DNA from: a virus
DNA: 20,293 nt
IMG/VR virus record: IMGVR_UViG_3300035698_007640
Span: 1-20,293 of that record
Reading direction: 5' to 3' (one strand)
The stretch's first letter is position 1. Every line of letters starts with the position of its first letter. A program made the position numbers and the translations under genes. The notes under the pieces were generated by a model that worked only from the letters and a program-made list of their open reading frames with translations, did no database searches and was not told the DNA's origin. This document shows, in pieces, positions 5,507 to 14,089 of this stretch.

Positions 5507-8500
5507 TTATAATCCGTGTGCGTGGTATAAAAAGTTACCGGTTGCTTCGGTACCATCCATTTCAAGAAGTTTAACTGTGAACCCTGATGTGCTCGGCGCA
5601 ACTGAAAATTGATGACCCCGGCCGTCACCGCTTATGATGGTTATATTAACGTCAGGCGCTTCGTGAAAAGTCTTTGTAAAACTCACTGCCAATCCGGTAG
5701 CTGCAACTGCAACTGTGCCGGATCCCTTTTCGTCAATATCAGGAAGGTCGGCTTCAATAATCAAACTGCTTACTGCTAAATTAGACGATAAACTGTCACG
5801 GGTTATTGTTGCTCTTACTTGATAATATCGGCACGTATAATCTGCAAATATCCAATCTTCCCAATCTTCCCACGTTGAGTTATCTTCAGACGTCCGTATT
5901 TCAAAAGTTAATGCACCGGGAGATTCTTCGCCAGTAAACCGTAACGTTTCTGAATCGTCAAAGGCTGCTTCAGCGTCAGAGTCCCATGCAAGACCTGTTG
6001 TTACAGAAGAAATACCTGAAACGGCTATCCGAGCGTCACATACATACCCAATATCTTTTATGCTTGAATAATAAGTCGCAACGTATTGACCGTCTTGAAG
6101 TCTTATATTCGAGCCGTCAGTATAATAATTTGAACCGGAACTAACTTCCATGATCTTAAATAAGAAGTCGTCAGCTACAACGTTATTCCAAGAACCGTCA
6201 TAATATGAAGAGTTGCCATCAGCAAAAGCGCCGTCGCCATCATCGTACCGCCACACTAAATGGTTGGTGTCACTTTGAGCAAAATCACCTTGAAGAACAA
6301 TCCAGTACTTTGTCGCTGCTGTTAGCGTTATATTGCTGGCAAACTTAAAAATCTGGTATTCATCGTCAGCATTAATACTGGCCGCTTTCATTTTAACGCT
6401 TGTACCGTTCGCAACGGCGCCGTCAGGATCGCCGGGACTGTCATCTTCGATTGTAAGCCAAACGTCACCGGCTGTTATCGTTCCGACTTGACTCATGAAA
6501 AGAGCAATTTTATCTACTGTTATATTTGAACCGCCAACAGTAAATGACTGTGCAAGTTTTGTATATCCGCCGCTTGAATCTCTTAATATATATTCGTTAT
6601 CATCATCACTTACATAATAAAGGTTTGAGTTATCGAGCCAGCTTGTATGTTCGTTTGTCGTATCAACAATATTCTGAAATGGAATATTGCCAACCGTCAC
6701 CGTAGCTTCAGTTGCAGTTGAAGAATAGTTACCTGAATTATCAACCGCTTTTATCCAATATGATTGATTTGTTCCAATACGAATATCACGGACAGTTAGC
6801 TCATCGCCATAAGCCGGTGTTGCTACAACGCCGCCGGATCCCCACGAAGAACCTTTCCTTATTTCATAGCGTGCAACGTCTATATCATCAACCGGCGTCC
6901 ACGAACATATAATTAAATCCCTATATTTTTTAACGAGAAAAGCTGATATATTAGACGGTGCTGCATCTTTACCGACAAGGATTAATGCCGCTGAAACTGT
7001 ACCGCTAGATACAATTCCTTCTTTATTTATTGTCCGTACTTTTATCGTATATGAACTGCCAATTTCTAAATCAGCACCAACACGGATAGTTGATTCTGTC
7101 CTAAATACAGTCCCAGCAGGTTTATACGTCGCGCCATCTTTACTTATTTCAATAGAATACCATTGTAAATACTCGTAACTCGAAGCTATATGGTCCCACG
7201 AAACGTCAATGTGAGCAATATGTACGCCGTCAGCGTTTCGCCACCCGACCTCTGAAAGAGAAACACTCGCAACATCGTCTAACGGTGCAAAAATATTATA
7301 TACCGTTCCAAAATCCCAACTATCAATCGTGGCGCCGGGTGAATCGTCAAGTATTGACGAGTTATAAGCCCTACACGTTAATTTAATCCTGCCACGTTCA
7401 GACTCATCCATAACTATTACTCTAAATGTAGCGGCTGTCCATCCCGGTGTCGAATGAGTGACAGTTATAATATCGCCCGGTTCACATAAAACTGCATCCA
7501 TATCAGCTTCAAAACTACAAGATATGGGGTTTATTTTAGCTTCGTATAATATTTTCTTTGCCCGACGTAACGCCTGTGATTGACGAGTAATACCCTTTAA
7601 ATCAATAATATCGTCAATAATACCCCTTACATCAATATCAAGTTCATCTTCAGCCCACGCAATCCTGTCTACGTTATGCCGTTCTAACGGTGACGTCCAT
7701 TTTATGCCGACTCTGTTAGGCCTATCCTCTGTTCGTGAATAACTGTAATTGAATGAATCACCTACAATATTATCTTCTGTAAACGCCATTTGCGCTGTTT
7801 CGTTAGACTGTTCTAATACGACTTTATACCCACTACCGCTTGGGAATAAATATCCGTCACACGTCGCTAAAATCTCAACGATATTATCAATTACCGATCT
7901 CTGGTCGTCAAAAATATAATCGAACCTATATCTTACTTCAGTGCCGCCATCGCCATCGTCAACCATAACTTCGCAATAATCGTATGCTGAACCGAAAGAA
8001 GCAGCGTTTAAATCAGCGTCATTTAATCCTGCCCCGCCACGTTCACGGTCTAACGTTAAATAATCTCTTAATATAGCAATAGGGTTTCGTGAGAATGTCG
8101 AGCCCGACCATGTACTGCTACTATACGTCTTTATTTTACGACCGCTTATTTGAGCGCCAAAGGTAATGTTACCGGATAAATCATCGTTTGCTTGAATTGT
8201 TAATGCTACGTATGCAAGGTTTCTTAATCCTTTAGCGACACCTTCTGCCCGGCTATCAACAGATTGAGTTGTTGTTCCCTTATATACAGTGTATGAGCAA
8301 GAAGTGTGTACGGTATCAATCAAATCTTCGTTCAGCTCAATGTTATCTATTGTTGAAACTTCGCCCTCTGCCATCGCAACGAACCGCTTAACAGTCTCGC
8401 CGGGATCCGATTGCCATATAATATTACCGCCATAAAGTAAGGGCCCGCCATAAATTAACGGGACAACACCGTCATTTGAAAAAGAGTTTGTAACCTCTTT

Positions 8501-9085
8501 ATAATTTACGGGGGCAGTAGTTGGTTTCTTTTTAGTTATTTTAGATTTTTGAGCGTCAACAACTGCAGAGTAAACAGAGTAAACAATAGCCGCGGCCGCT
8601 ACAATAGCCAGTGTGCCTATAAGATCAACGGCAAGCATAATCGTTGCCGTTATCGGGATAACGAACCCTCCCGCAGGTGGCATATTTATTTCTTTTAATC
8701 CTTCGGTATGTATACCGCCAAGAAAAGCTTGTTTCCATTCAAAATTTAAAGTTACTATCCTCGAAGTTTTAAAACGGCTATCGACCTGTAAGAGTTTGTC
8801 GTACCCTAAATAAATACCGACGTGTAAATAATTCTTGAAGTAAAAAACTGCAACGTCATCTTTTTTTAAATCTGAATAATCGAACTTATCGAAATATTTA
8901 AGCGATTCTTTCGGATCACGGATAAACTCTATTTTATCCGGTACGTGGCATTTAATACCTTTCTTTTCAAGATACATCGCCGCTAATCCGACGCAACTAC
9001 ACCCTTTAGAATCTCTACCCCTGACAGAATATGGGATACCGATTAATTCGTTCTTTTCATTATTTTGTTCAATTAATTCTTTCAT
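5507..9085 (-). CDS. Fused tail tip protein: NlpC/P60 peptidase + gpI-like segment + gpJ/megatron-like tip + FN3
   Basis: A 1192-residue tail tip protein. Residues about 10-125 look like an NlpC/P60 cysteine peptidase: GCSCVGL places the catalytic Cys at C31 and HVGIYLG gives H88. The family's usual D-C-S-G is changed to S-C-V-G. Residues 139-175 are hydrophobic and Ala/Gly-rich, like lambda gpI. Residues about 195-590 are the gpJ or GTA megatron-type tip (VPLIYGGPLLYGG, EPGDIITVTH). Two fibronectin III domains follow (about 600-705 and 708-798), then a beta-sandwich (about 845-980) and a C-terminal beta domain (about 1118-1192). The peptidase probably cuts host peptidoglycan during DNA entry while the tip binds the host. 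The start overlaps the previous stop as TAATG, which suggests coupled translation. Confidence 0.9.
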   Translation of the reverse strand: MKELIEQNNEKNELIGIPYSVRGRDSKGCSCVGLAAMYLEKKGIKCHVPDKIEFIRDPKESLKYFDKFDYSDLKKDDVAVFYFKNYLHVGIYLGYDKLLQVDSRFKTSRIVTLNFEWKQAFLGGIHTEGLKEINMPPAGGFVIPITATIMLAVDLIGTLAIVAAAAIVYSVYSAVVDAQKSKITKKKPTTAPVNYKEVTNSFSNDGVVPLIYGGPLLYGGNIIWQSDPGETVKRFVAMAEGEVSTIDNIELNEDLIDTVHTSCSYTVYKGTTTQSVDSRAEGVAKGLRNLAYVALTIQANDDLSGNITFGAQISGRKIKTYSSSTWSGSTFSRNPIAILRDYLTLDRERGGAGLNDADLNAASFGSAYDYCEVMVDDGDGGTEVRYRFDYIFDDQRSVIDNIVEILATCDGYLFPSGSGYKVVLEQSNETAQMAFTEDNIVGDSFNYSYSRTEDRPNRVGIKWTSPLERHNVDRIAWAEDELDIDVRGIIDDIIDLKGITRQSQALRRAKKILYEAKINPISCSFEADMDAVLCEPGDIITVTHSTPGWTAATFRVIVMDESERGRIKLTCRAYNSSILDDSPGATIDSWDFGTVYNIFAPLDDVASVSLSEVGWRNADGVHIAHIDVSWDHIASSYEYLQWYSIEISKDGATYKPAGTVFRTESTIRVGADLEIGSSYTIKVRTINKEGIVSSGTVSAALILVGKDAAPSNISAFLVKKYRDLIICSWTPVDDIDVARYEIRKGSSWGSGGVVATPAYGDELTVRDIRIGTNQSYWIKAVDNSGNYSSTATEATVTVGNIPFQNIVDTTNEHTSWLDNSNLYYVSDDDNEYILRDSSGGYTKLAQSFTVGGSNITVDKIALFMSQVGTITAGDVWLTIEDDSPGDPDGAVANGTSVKMKAASINADDEYQIFKFASNITLTAATKYWIVLQGDFAQSDTNHLVWRYDDGDGAFADGNSSYYDGSWNNVVADDFLFKIMEVSSGSNYYTDGSNIRLQDGQYVATYYSSIKDIGYVCDARIAVSGISSVTTGLAWDSDAEAAFDDSETLRFTGEESPGALTFEIRTSEDNSTWEDWEDWIFADYTCRYYQVRATITRDSLSSNLAVSSLIIEADLPDIDEKGSGTVAVAATGLAVSFTKTFHEAPDVNITIISGDGRGHQFSVAPSTSGFTVKLLEMDGTEATGNFLYHAHGL

Positions 9086-9957
9086 TAATAATCTTGCCTC
9101 AATGGTATTGTATGAAACCCGCCATAGTTACCTTCATTGACGTATGTGCTCTGACACGAATTTAAAGTCTTATCACACCCGCGATAAACGCTGAACTTTG
9201 TGCCAACTGTCACTGCTGCCGGTAACGCATAATAAAGTGTTAGTGTGTTCGTTCCATTATCAAAATCTTTAACTAATCTTTTAACTCCTTGCAATGGGCC
9301 CCCACCTAAAAACTCAACGTATCCGTAATTCCAATAATCGTCTGCCTGAGTTAAAAATACTGTATCAATTATGGTGGTCGTTGTTCCTCCGGTAGCTACC
9401 CCCGATGTTTTATTAGCCACCGCGCTTCTATTAACCCCACAATGAGTACCGCCAAAACGCCACGGGCATGGTATTCGATATAATCTTCCGGTCTTATAAT
9501 TAAGAGAACCGAACTTTGAAATAACACTCGCAATCATTTTCTTCGGAGGGAAAGAAATTTGTTCAATAACGCCGTCCCATATTATTTTGACATTTGAAGC
9601 ATCGTCTAATAAATCACGGAACCCTTGCCTTACAACAATACGTTTACCAATGAAATCTTTATCAGCCGCCCACGCTGACATAGCTTTATTAACGTTATCA
9701 ATTTGTATACTTAATGAGTGTACTTTTGTCGTTGCTTCTTTGTTGCAGATACCACGGGAAATTGCGATTGCAGTATATACTTGCGGATGACCTTCTGGAT
9801 AATTAAAGAAAGATGTGTTCTTGTAATAACCTACAAGATGAATTGTATTTGCGTCGGTAACTGTTTGAGAACCCATAAAAATATCGTAAAAATTAATAGG
9901 TCTCGTTTCGAGAGCATCTTTATTACGGTCAAAAGCGTCTGTTGTTGTATATGCCAT
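9085..9957 (-). CDS. Tail hub protein, DUF2163 / BR0599 family (gpL-like)
   Basis: A 290-residue protein of the DUF2163/phage BR0599 family, the counterpart of lambda gpL and of gene transfer agent hub proteins. The C-terminal signature GCDKTLNSCQSTYVNEGNYGGF is clear when read in pieces. Four cysteines are placed as in the family: C164 and C173 (PCPWRFGGTHC), C261 and C268 (GCDKTLNSC). Lambda gpL holds an iron-sulfur cluster through such cysteines, so the same is likely here. It would join the distal tail ring to the tip protein encoded next. Only a weak AGGA precedes the ATG, three bases after the upstream stop, so translation is probably coupled. Confidence 0.9.
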   Translation of the reverse strand: MAYTTTDAFDRNKDALETRPINFYDIFMGSQTVTDANTIHLVGYYKNTSFFNYPEGHPQVYTAIAISRGICNKEATTKVHSLSIQIDNVNKAMSAWAADKDFIGKRIVVRQGFRDLLDDASNVKIIWDGVIEQISFPPKKMIASVISKFGSLNYKTGRLYRIPCPWRFGGTHCGVNRSAVANKTSGVATGGTTTTIIDTVFLTQADDYWNYGYVEFLGGGPLQGVKRLVKDFDNGTNTLTLYYALPAAVTVGTKFSVYRGCDKTLNSCQSTYVNEGNYGGFHTIPLRQDY

Positions 9958-9960
9958 TTT

Positions 9961-10707
9961 TTAAGCATTTCCTGCTCGCGGTTCATAAGAGGTCCATCTT
10001 GCTTCCTGCAAAACCATACCAGTATGTAATAACTGGTACGCTATCATTTCACGACTTAATTCATCTTCTGCGAAACGGACAAGGAAATAAAAATCGTAAT
10101 CCGCCGTTAAAGCTCCAGATGGGGCGGCCGTATAAGTCGCTGTTGCTGATTCTGAAGAAAAATTGTTTGCAACGCTACCGGCCACTTCAACCCCGTCGTC
10201 ATATAACGTAATTGAAGATGCGTCTACGGGGAACTCATCAAGTGTAAAATCAGTTAAAACGCCGTTACCAGATCCTATCGCTTCGGCGGTTATTTCATAC
10301 TCGTGACTCATTTTAATTAAAAATGATTCATATGCACCTTTTCTCGCAACATAAAAATCCCAGATCGTGTTCATTTCGGATTCAGTAAGGAATTTAAGAT
10401 TTAATCTAAACTCTCTTAAACCTTTATCCCATTGAGAACTTGTCCGTTTTCGGCCGCTTTCAAATTCAGTTTTATATGTTTTAAACCGTATACTTTCGGT
10501 CATACCAAATTCAGGCGTTATTGAAAGAACGGCGTTAGCCATTGTGGTAGTTGAAGATGTCGTCGATGTAGTCGTTGACGTTGAAGATGTCGTTGACGTT
10601 GACGTGCTCGATGTAGATGTCGTTGACGTTGTCGTTGATAGCGTTGTCGTTGATGTCGATGTAGTCGATGTAGTTGTCGTTGATGATGATGTGGTCGATG
10701 TACTCAT
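9961..10707 (-). CDS. Distal tail protein, DUF2460 family, with N-terminal Ser/Thr tract
   Basis: A 248-residue protein. From residue 56 it matches the DUF2460 distal tail family: FKTYKTEFESGRKRTSSQW, then a helix and IWDFYVARKGAYESFLIK, the usual F-Y-x-A-R-x-G motif. This family forms the ring between tail tube and hub, as in gene transfer agents. The first 55 residues are almost only Ser and Thr. The only good ribosome binding site (AGGAG, eight bases spacing) serves the ATG at 10707. The ATG at codon 56 has none, so the tract is translated. The site lies in the end of the tape measure gene. Confidence 0.85.
   Translation of the reverse strand: MSTSTTSSSTTTTSTTSTSTTTLSTTTSTTSTSSTSTSTTSSTSTTTSTTSSTTTMANAVLSITPEFGMTESIRFKTYKTEFESGRKRTSSQWDKGLREFRLNLKFLTESEMNTIWDFYVARKGAYESFLIKMSHEYEITAEAIGSGNGVLTDFTLDEFPVDASSITLYDDGVEVAGSVANNFSSESATATYTAAPSGALTADYDFYFLVRFAEDELSREMIAYQLLHTGMVLQEARWTSYEPRAGNA
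10543..10704 (-). repeat. Ser/Thr-coding low-complexity tract (N-terminal, DUF2460 protein)
   Basis: Fifty-four codons, all Ser or Thr except one Leu. At DNA level nearly every codon has the form W-C-N. The string TCAACGACA recurs five times, so part of the tract arose by in-frame repeat expansion. It is the longest of five such tracts in the window. Confidence 0.9.
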
Positions 10708-10710
10708 ATA

Positions 10711-12744
10711 TTAAACTCCTACTTTACTTATCGTATTTCTCAGTCCACCACGTAATCTTATTGAATTATCAACAGCTGCTTCGTAAACGTCAGGGTGTTG
10801 AACGAGATGTTCTCTAAATGATTTAGCGTCGATTGTTTGTATATACCAATTATTTACAATGCTCGGGGATCCACCACCAGAAACTTGACCGCGATTTATT
10901 TCGTGTAATCTTCCTTGGCCTAAAGACCTCATTCCAGTACGGGTAACGACACCCTCCCCTTCTTCTAATATTGCAGGTACAACACCACCGGCTTGGTACC
11001 GTTTAATTCTTCCACTGGCGCCACGGCCAGCCATTCCGCCTTGATGAAACAAACTTGCTATCGAAGCGCCCGGCATTCCAAACGCTGATAATGCCCCTGT
11101 TATCACCATCTTAGCCGCAATTTGAGATAACATTCCTAATATAGCATTGCCAAAATTTACTGCAACTTGTTGTAATGAATCGAACTCGGCTCTCATAACT
11201 TTAAAAAAGAAATCTGACATAGCCGTATGCGCCATTTTAGCCGATTGTTTCATAATGCCAGGAAAATCTTTAGTCCAAACTTTATCCATAGCACCTAATA
11301 TCGTTTCTGTTTCCCTTATAGAATCGCTCATTGTATCGTTCAAATCTTTACGATTCCCTTTTACTCTAATAATACCTATATCAACGCCTTCGTATCCCTC
11401 TCTTAATCTTTCGAGAAGAGTCTTTGCTTCAGAAGCTGACATCATAGAATTTACAATTTCTTCAGCCGCATCGAGAAATGGAGTACTTACTTCAGCCGCA
11501 ACATTTTTCCAATCTTGACGTCTGATATTATTAGCCGCGTCTTGTAATGCCAATGCCATTTTTCGTGCTTCGACCTGTGCGCCACCTCTAAGTGCATTCG
11601 CTAATTTATCAACCATTCCTTTTGTGTTCATTAACCAAGAAGAAATCATTAACTTTGATCTGTCAATAATTTGAAATAATGAATCAAGAGCCGCGCCTGA
11701 AAAACCAACTATTGCAAACGATATTGCTTTAAATCCTTGAACCAAACCTCGCCATATTGTACGGGAAATCTCAAATACGGTTACAACTGTAAGTGCAAAC
11801 TGCCGCCACGAACCGGATAATGCGTCTGTTGACTTTCTAAAATTATCTACTGCTTTTTCATGCTCTTTTAATCTTTCAGTTATCGTTACGATTATCCCGC
11901 GAATAACAAGTGACTTTGTTTGAAACTCGCCAACAGCTTCTAGCAAATCTCCCCACGCATTACCTAATTGCGCCGTTGCACCGGCATATGTGTAAACATC
12001 TTTCGCCGCCCTACCAAAATAATTCTTTTCAGCCATTTCACGCATAAGCGCTGTGAATATCATTGACTTTGGTAAATTCTTACCAATCTGCAACCCGTAC
12101 CGTGATAATGAGCCCGTATATCCGGCAAGCGCCTTTGAGATTATTTCAGTTGAAGTTTTAAGGTCCTTACGTTGAACAGTTGCAAATTCAATAGTCGCCT
12201 GCGTTGCCCTTTTAATGCTCGACATTGATTTTAAACCGCCAACTGATATAAGAGAGTCGACAACTCCCATAATAGCTTCGTCACCAAAACGTGAACTTTT
12301 CTGTACGGTTGAAGCAAACTCTTGAAAACTATCCGAAGTCTGTTTTGAGAACATACCGGCTTGCGATAATGCAAGGTTCATTTTATGCACAGCATCTTCT
12401 TGTTGAGCGGCCGCGGCTGTTGACTTCTTCTGCATATCAATTAACGGCCTTAACGCAAACATCCAAACCAATATAGCGTTACGCAAAGCACCAACTGACC
12501 GCCTAAAGCCATCAGTAACGCCTCGCATTTGTCTTGAAGATTTAGAATAAGAATAAGCGGCTTTTCGTGTTGAAGCCGCCATTTTATCCATATCTAAAGC
12601 AACGCCTTTCCCTGCAGTTTTAACATCAAGGCCTAATCGCTTGACATTATTACGCATATCTTTGGTTGCTTTTACATAACGATTAGTTGCGAGATCTTTA
12701 AACCTCAGTTCAACTTGTATCCCTTGTTTAATATCTTCAGGCAT
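10711..12744 (-). CDS. Tape measure protein
   Basis: A 677-residue tape measure protein, which sets tail length and guides DNA into the cell. Typical features are a helical, charged N-terminal half with a conserved-looking region around FQEFASTVQKSSRFGDEAI and ALAGYTGSLSRYGLQIG, a hydrophobic stretch at about residues 86-105, further hydrophobic helices near 335-365, and a Gly-rich end with the common GGVVPAILEEGEGVV motif. At about 1.5 angstroms per residue the tail would be near 100 nm, an estimate from the helical model only. The ATG overlaps the end of the tail chaperone frame by eight bases and has only a weak ribosome binding site, so it may depend on coupled translation. Confidence 0.93.
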   Translation of the reverse strand: MPEDIKQGIQVELRFKDLATNRYVKATKDMRNNVKRLGLDVKTAGKGVALDMDKMAASTRKAAYSYSKSSRQMRGVTDGFRRSVGALRNAILVWMFALRPLIDMQKKSTAAAAQQEDAVHKMNLALSQAGMFSKQTSDSFQEFASTVQKSSRFGDEAIMGVVDSLISVGGLKSMSSIKRATQATIEFATVQRKDLKTSTEIISKALAGYTGSLSRYGLQIGKNLPKSMIFTALMREMAEKNYFGRAAKDVYTYAGATAQLGNAWGDLLEAVGEFQTKSLVIRGIIVTITERLKEHEKAVDNFRKSTDALSGSWRQFALTVVTVFEISRTIWRGLVQGFKAISFAIVGFSGAALDSLFQIIDRSKLMISSWLMNTKGMVDKLANALRGGAQVEARKMALALQDAANNIRRQDWKNVAAEVSTPFLDAAEEIVNSMMSASEAKTLLERLREGYEGVDIGIIRVKGNRKDLNDTMSDSIRETETILGAMDKVWTKDFPGIMKQSAKMAHTAMSDFFFKVMRAEFDSLQQVAVNFGNAILGMLSQIAAKMVITGALSAFGMPGASIASLFHQGGMAGRGASGRIKRYQAGGVVPAILEEGEGVVTRTGMRSLGQGRLHEINRGQVSGGGSPSIVNNWYIQTIDAKSFREHLVQHPDVYEAAVDNSIRLRGGLRNTISKVGV

Positions 12745-13042
12745 TTATTTTTTTCTCTGATTGTTTATTTATTTCATCTTCAATGATAACAAAAGCGTCT
12801 AATAATTTCGCCGGTTGTCTACCTGCCGGCCCTGTAAACGGAAAATTACCTTTTTGAAAATAAGCAAACCATTTTAAATACTGCCTCGATATTGGCCAGA
12901 CTAATTTAGTCGGGCACTCAGTTAAAACTTCACCGTCAATTTCGTATATCTTACCTAATTTTGACGGGCACTTCATCGTCTTTGGCAATCTTGGGTTACA
13001 TTCGTGACACTGCAAATTCCACTTTGACACCCAGACTGCCAA
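12737..13042 (-). CDS. Tail assembly chaperone T-like extension, expressed by -1 frameshift
   Basis: A 101-residue frame that follows the gpG-like gene and precedes the tape measure, the position of lambda T. Its only start near the front is a TTG at 13042 without a clear ribosome binding site, while the frame is open back to the slippery site at 13048-13054. It is therefore best read as the C-terminal part of a G-T fusion of 248 residues (145 + 103). It has cysteines at C12, C15, C25 and C43 (CHEC, KCP, ECP), as in small tail chaperone T proteins of other phages. The fusion would bind the tape measure during tail assembly. Confidence 0.8.
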   Translation of the reverse strand: MAVWVSKWNLQCHECNPRLPKTMKCPSKLGKIYEIDGEVLTECPTKLVWPISRQYLKWFAYFQKGNFPFTGPAGRQPAKLLDAFVIIEDEINKQSEKKINA

Positions 13043-13044
13043 TC

Positions 13045-13482
13045 TCAGTTTTTTTCCTCTTCCTCACTAATCTCAGTTTCGCCCCAAATAGCGTTAGCCA
13101 ATTCCTTAATTACATTACGGGGTATATGTTTAATTGTTTCATCAGAAACAATTACGTATTCATCAGTCCCAAACAGTAACTTCTTCGTAGTTTTAAATTC
13201 AATTGGTTTACCATCAAGAACAAAGTTCTTAAACCCTCTAAGACCCATTCTTAATATTTCCAAGTCCTGTTCTAACGGCTTCATTTTTGCGGTGAAGTTA
13301 ATATCGAGATCAGGCTTGCCATCTTTAACCGTCGGTTTAATATCAGGCGTCATATATTCGCTAAGCATCTTCGTTTTTGTTATTGAATCAAGGGGCCCGA
13401 TAATCCATATTGTAGGATTTTCTTTATCCCACGGTACCGTTATCTCGATTGTTGAACCAAAAGCAATAGGACTTATTGACAT
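13045..13482 (-). CDS. Tail assembly chaperone G-like protein
   Basis: A 145-residue protein that is the shorter product of the tail chaperone pair. It lies between the tail tube/completion genes and the tape measure, as gpG does in lambda. The C-terminal half has IPRNVIKELANAIWGE followed by an acidic end (EEEE), typical of such chaperones. AAGGAG lies six bases before the ATG. The slippery heptamer at the last codons allows a minority of ribosomes to make the longer G-T form, and the ratio of the two products is important for tail assembly in lambda. Sequence similarity to known gpG was not checked. The call rests on position, frameshift and composition. Confidence 0.8.
   Translation of the reverse strand: MSISPIAFGSTIEITVPWDKENPTIWIIGPLDSITKTKMLSEYMTPDIKPTVKDGKPDLDINFTAKMKPLEQDLEILRMGLRGFKNFVLDGKPIEFKTTKKLLFGTDEYVIVSDETIKHIPRNVIKELANAIWGETEISEEEEKN
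13048..13054 (-). other. Programmed -1 ribosomal frameshift site (A AAA AAC)
   Basis: On the minus strand the zero-frame codons are GAA AAA AAC TGA, giving the canonical heptamer A AAA AAC directly before the stop. Slipping back one base continues as CTG AGA TTG GCA into the T frame. Purine-rich Shine-Dalgarno-like sequence (GAGGAAGAGGA) lies just upstream and could stimulate slipping. No convincing downstream hairpin was found by eye. Confidence 0.85.
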
Positions 13483-13503
13483 AATGTTCTCCTTTTCTTA
13501 CAC

Positions 13504-14085
13504 TTAATAAAGTGAATCTCTGTCAAACGTCTCAATAGTAACAGGTGGTAATGAACCGCCTAAATCACTAAAACCACTGCCAGAACGATACATAGTCCGA
13601 CGTTTCACTTTCTTAAGGTATGACTTTTTAATTGTATTATTAACCCATCTTTTTAATTCTTTCTTTATTGCAACACCCTGACGCTGTGTTATTCCTAAAA
13701 ACGGCCTTGTAATTCTTTTTTTACCCGCGCCTAATTCCTGATGAATCATTCCCAGAATATCTCTACTAGGAAAACCAACTGGCCGGATCCCAATTGAATA
13801 ACTATTTTTACTGTTTTTCCAATACGATACTGACTTTGACATCAATCCAGTATTCCATAAAGCACGATTAGGATAATTAGATGTTTTCTTTTTTCTCCTA
13901 ACCGTGCTCGGCGCCAATTTTTTCATAGACCCGCCACCAACTGTTTTTTGTTGACGTATACGTGCTTTTGCATCTTGAGCGATCTTATGAGCTGTACGTT
14001 TTAAAGGTATGCTGGCATCCTTTAATTCGCTTAATGTAGGAATTATATCCTCATCTATAACAACATAAAATTCGCTACCTGCCAT
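13504..14085 (-). CDS. Tail completion / virion morphogenesis protein (Mu gpG-like)
   Basis: A 193-residue basic protein that looks like the phage virion morphogenesis family: GGGSMKKLAPSTVRRKKK, then RALWNTGLMSKSV, then IHQELG and RPFLGIT near the C-terminal part. Members complete the tail or head-tail joint. The ATG at 14085 lies four bases after the stop of the tail tube gene and has no ribosome binding site, because the upstream DNA is the Ser/Thr tract of the tube protein. Coupled re-initiation is the likely mode. An upstream TTG at 14154 would only read the tract in another frame and is not used. Confidence 0.82.
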   Translation of the reverse strand: MAGSEFYVVIDEDIIPTLSELKDASIPLKRTAHKIAQDAKARIRQQKTVGGGSMKKLAPSTVRRKKKTSNYPNRALWNTGLMSKSVSYWKNSKNSYSIGIRPVGFPSRDILGMIHQELGAGKKRITRPFLGITQRQGVAIKKELKRWVNNTIKKSYLKKVKRRTMYRSGSGFSDLGGSLPPVTIETFDRDSLY

Positions 14086-14089
14086 AATA

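Noticed and set aside
9718-10211. Plus-strand open frames opposite the DUF2163 and DUF2460 genes
   Set aside because: They lie opposite well-recognised genes, have unlikely composition and no supporting context.
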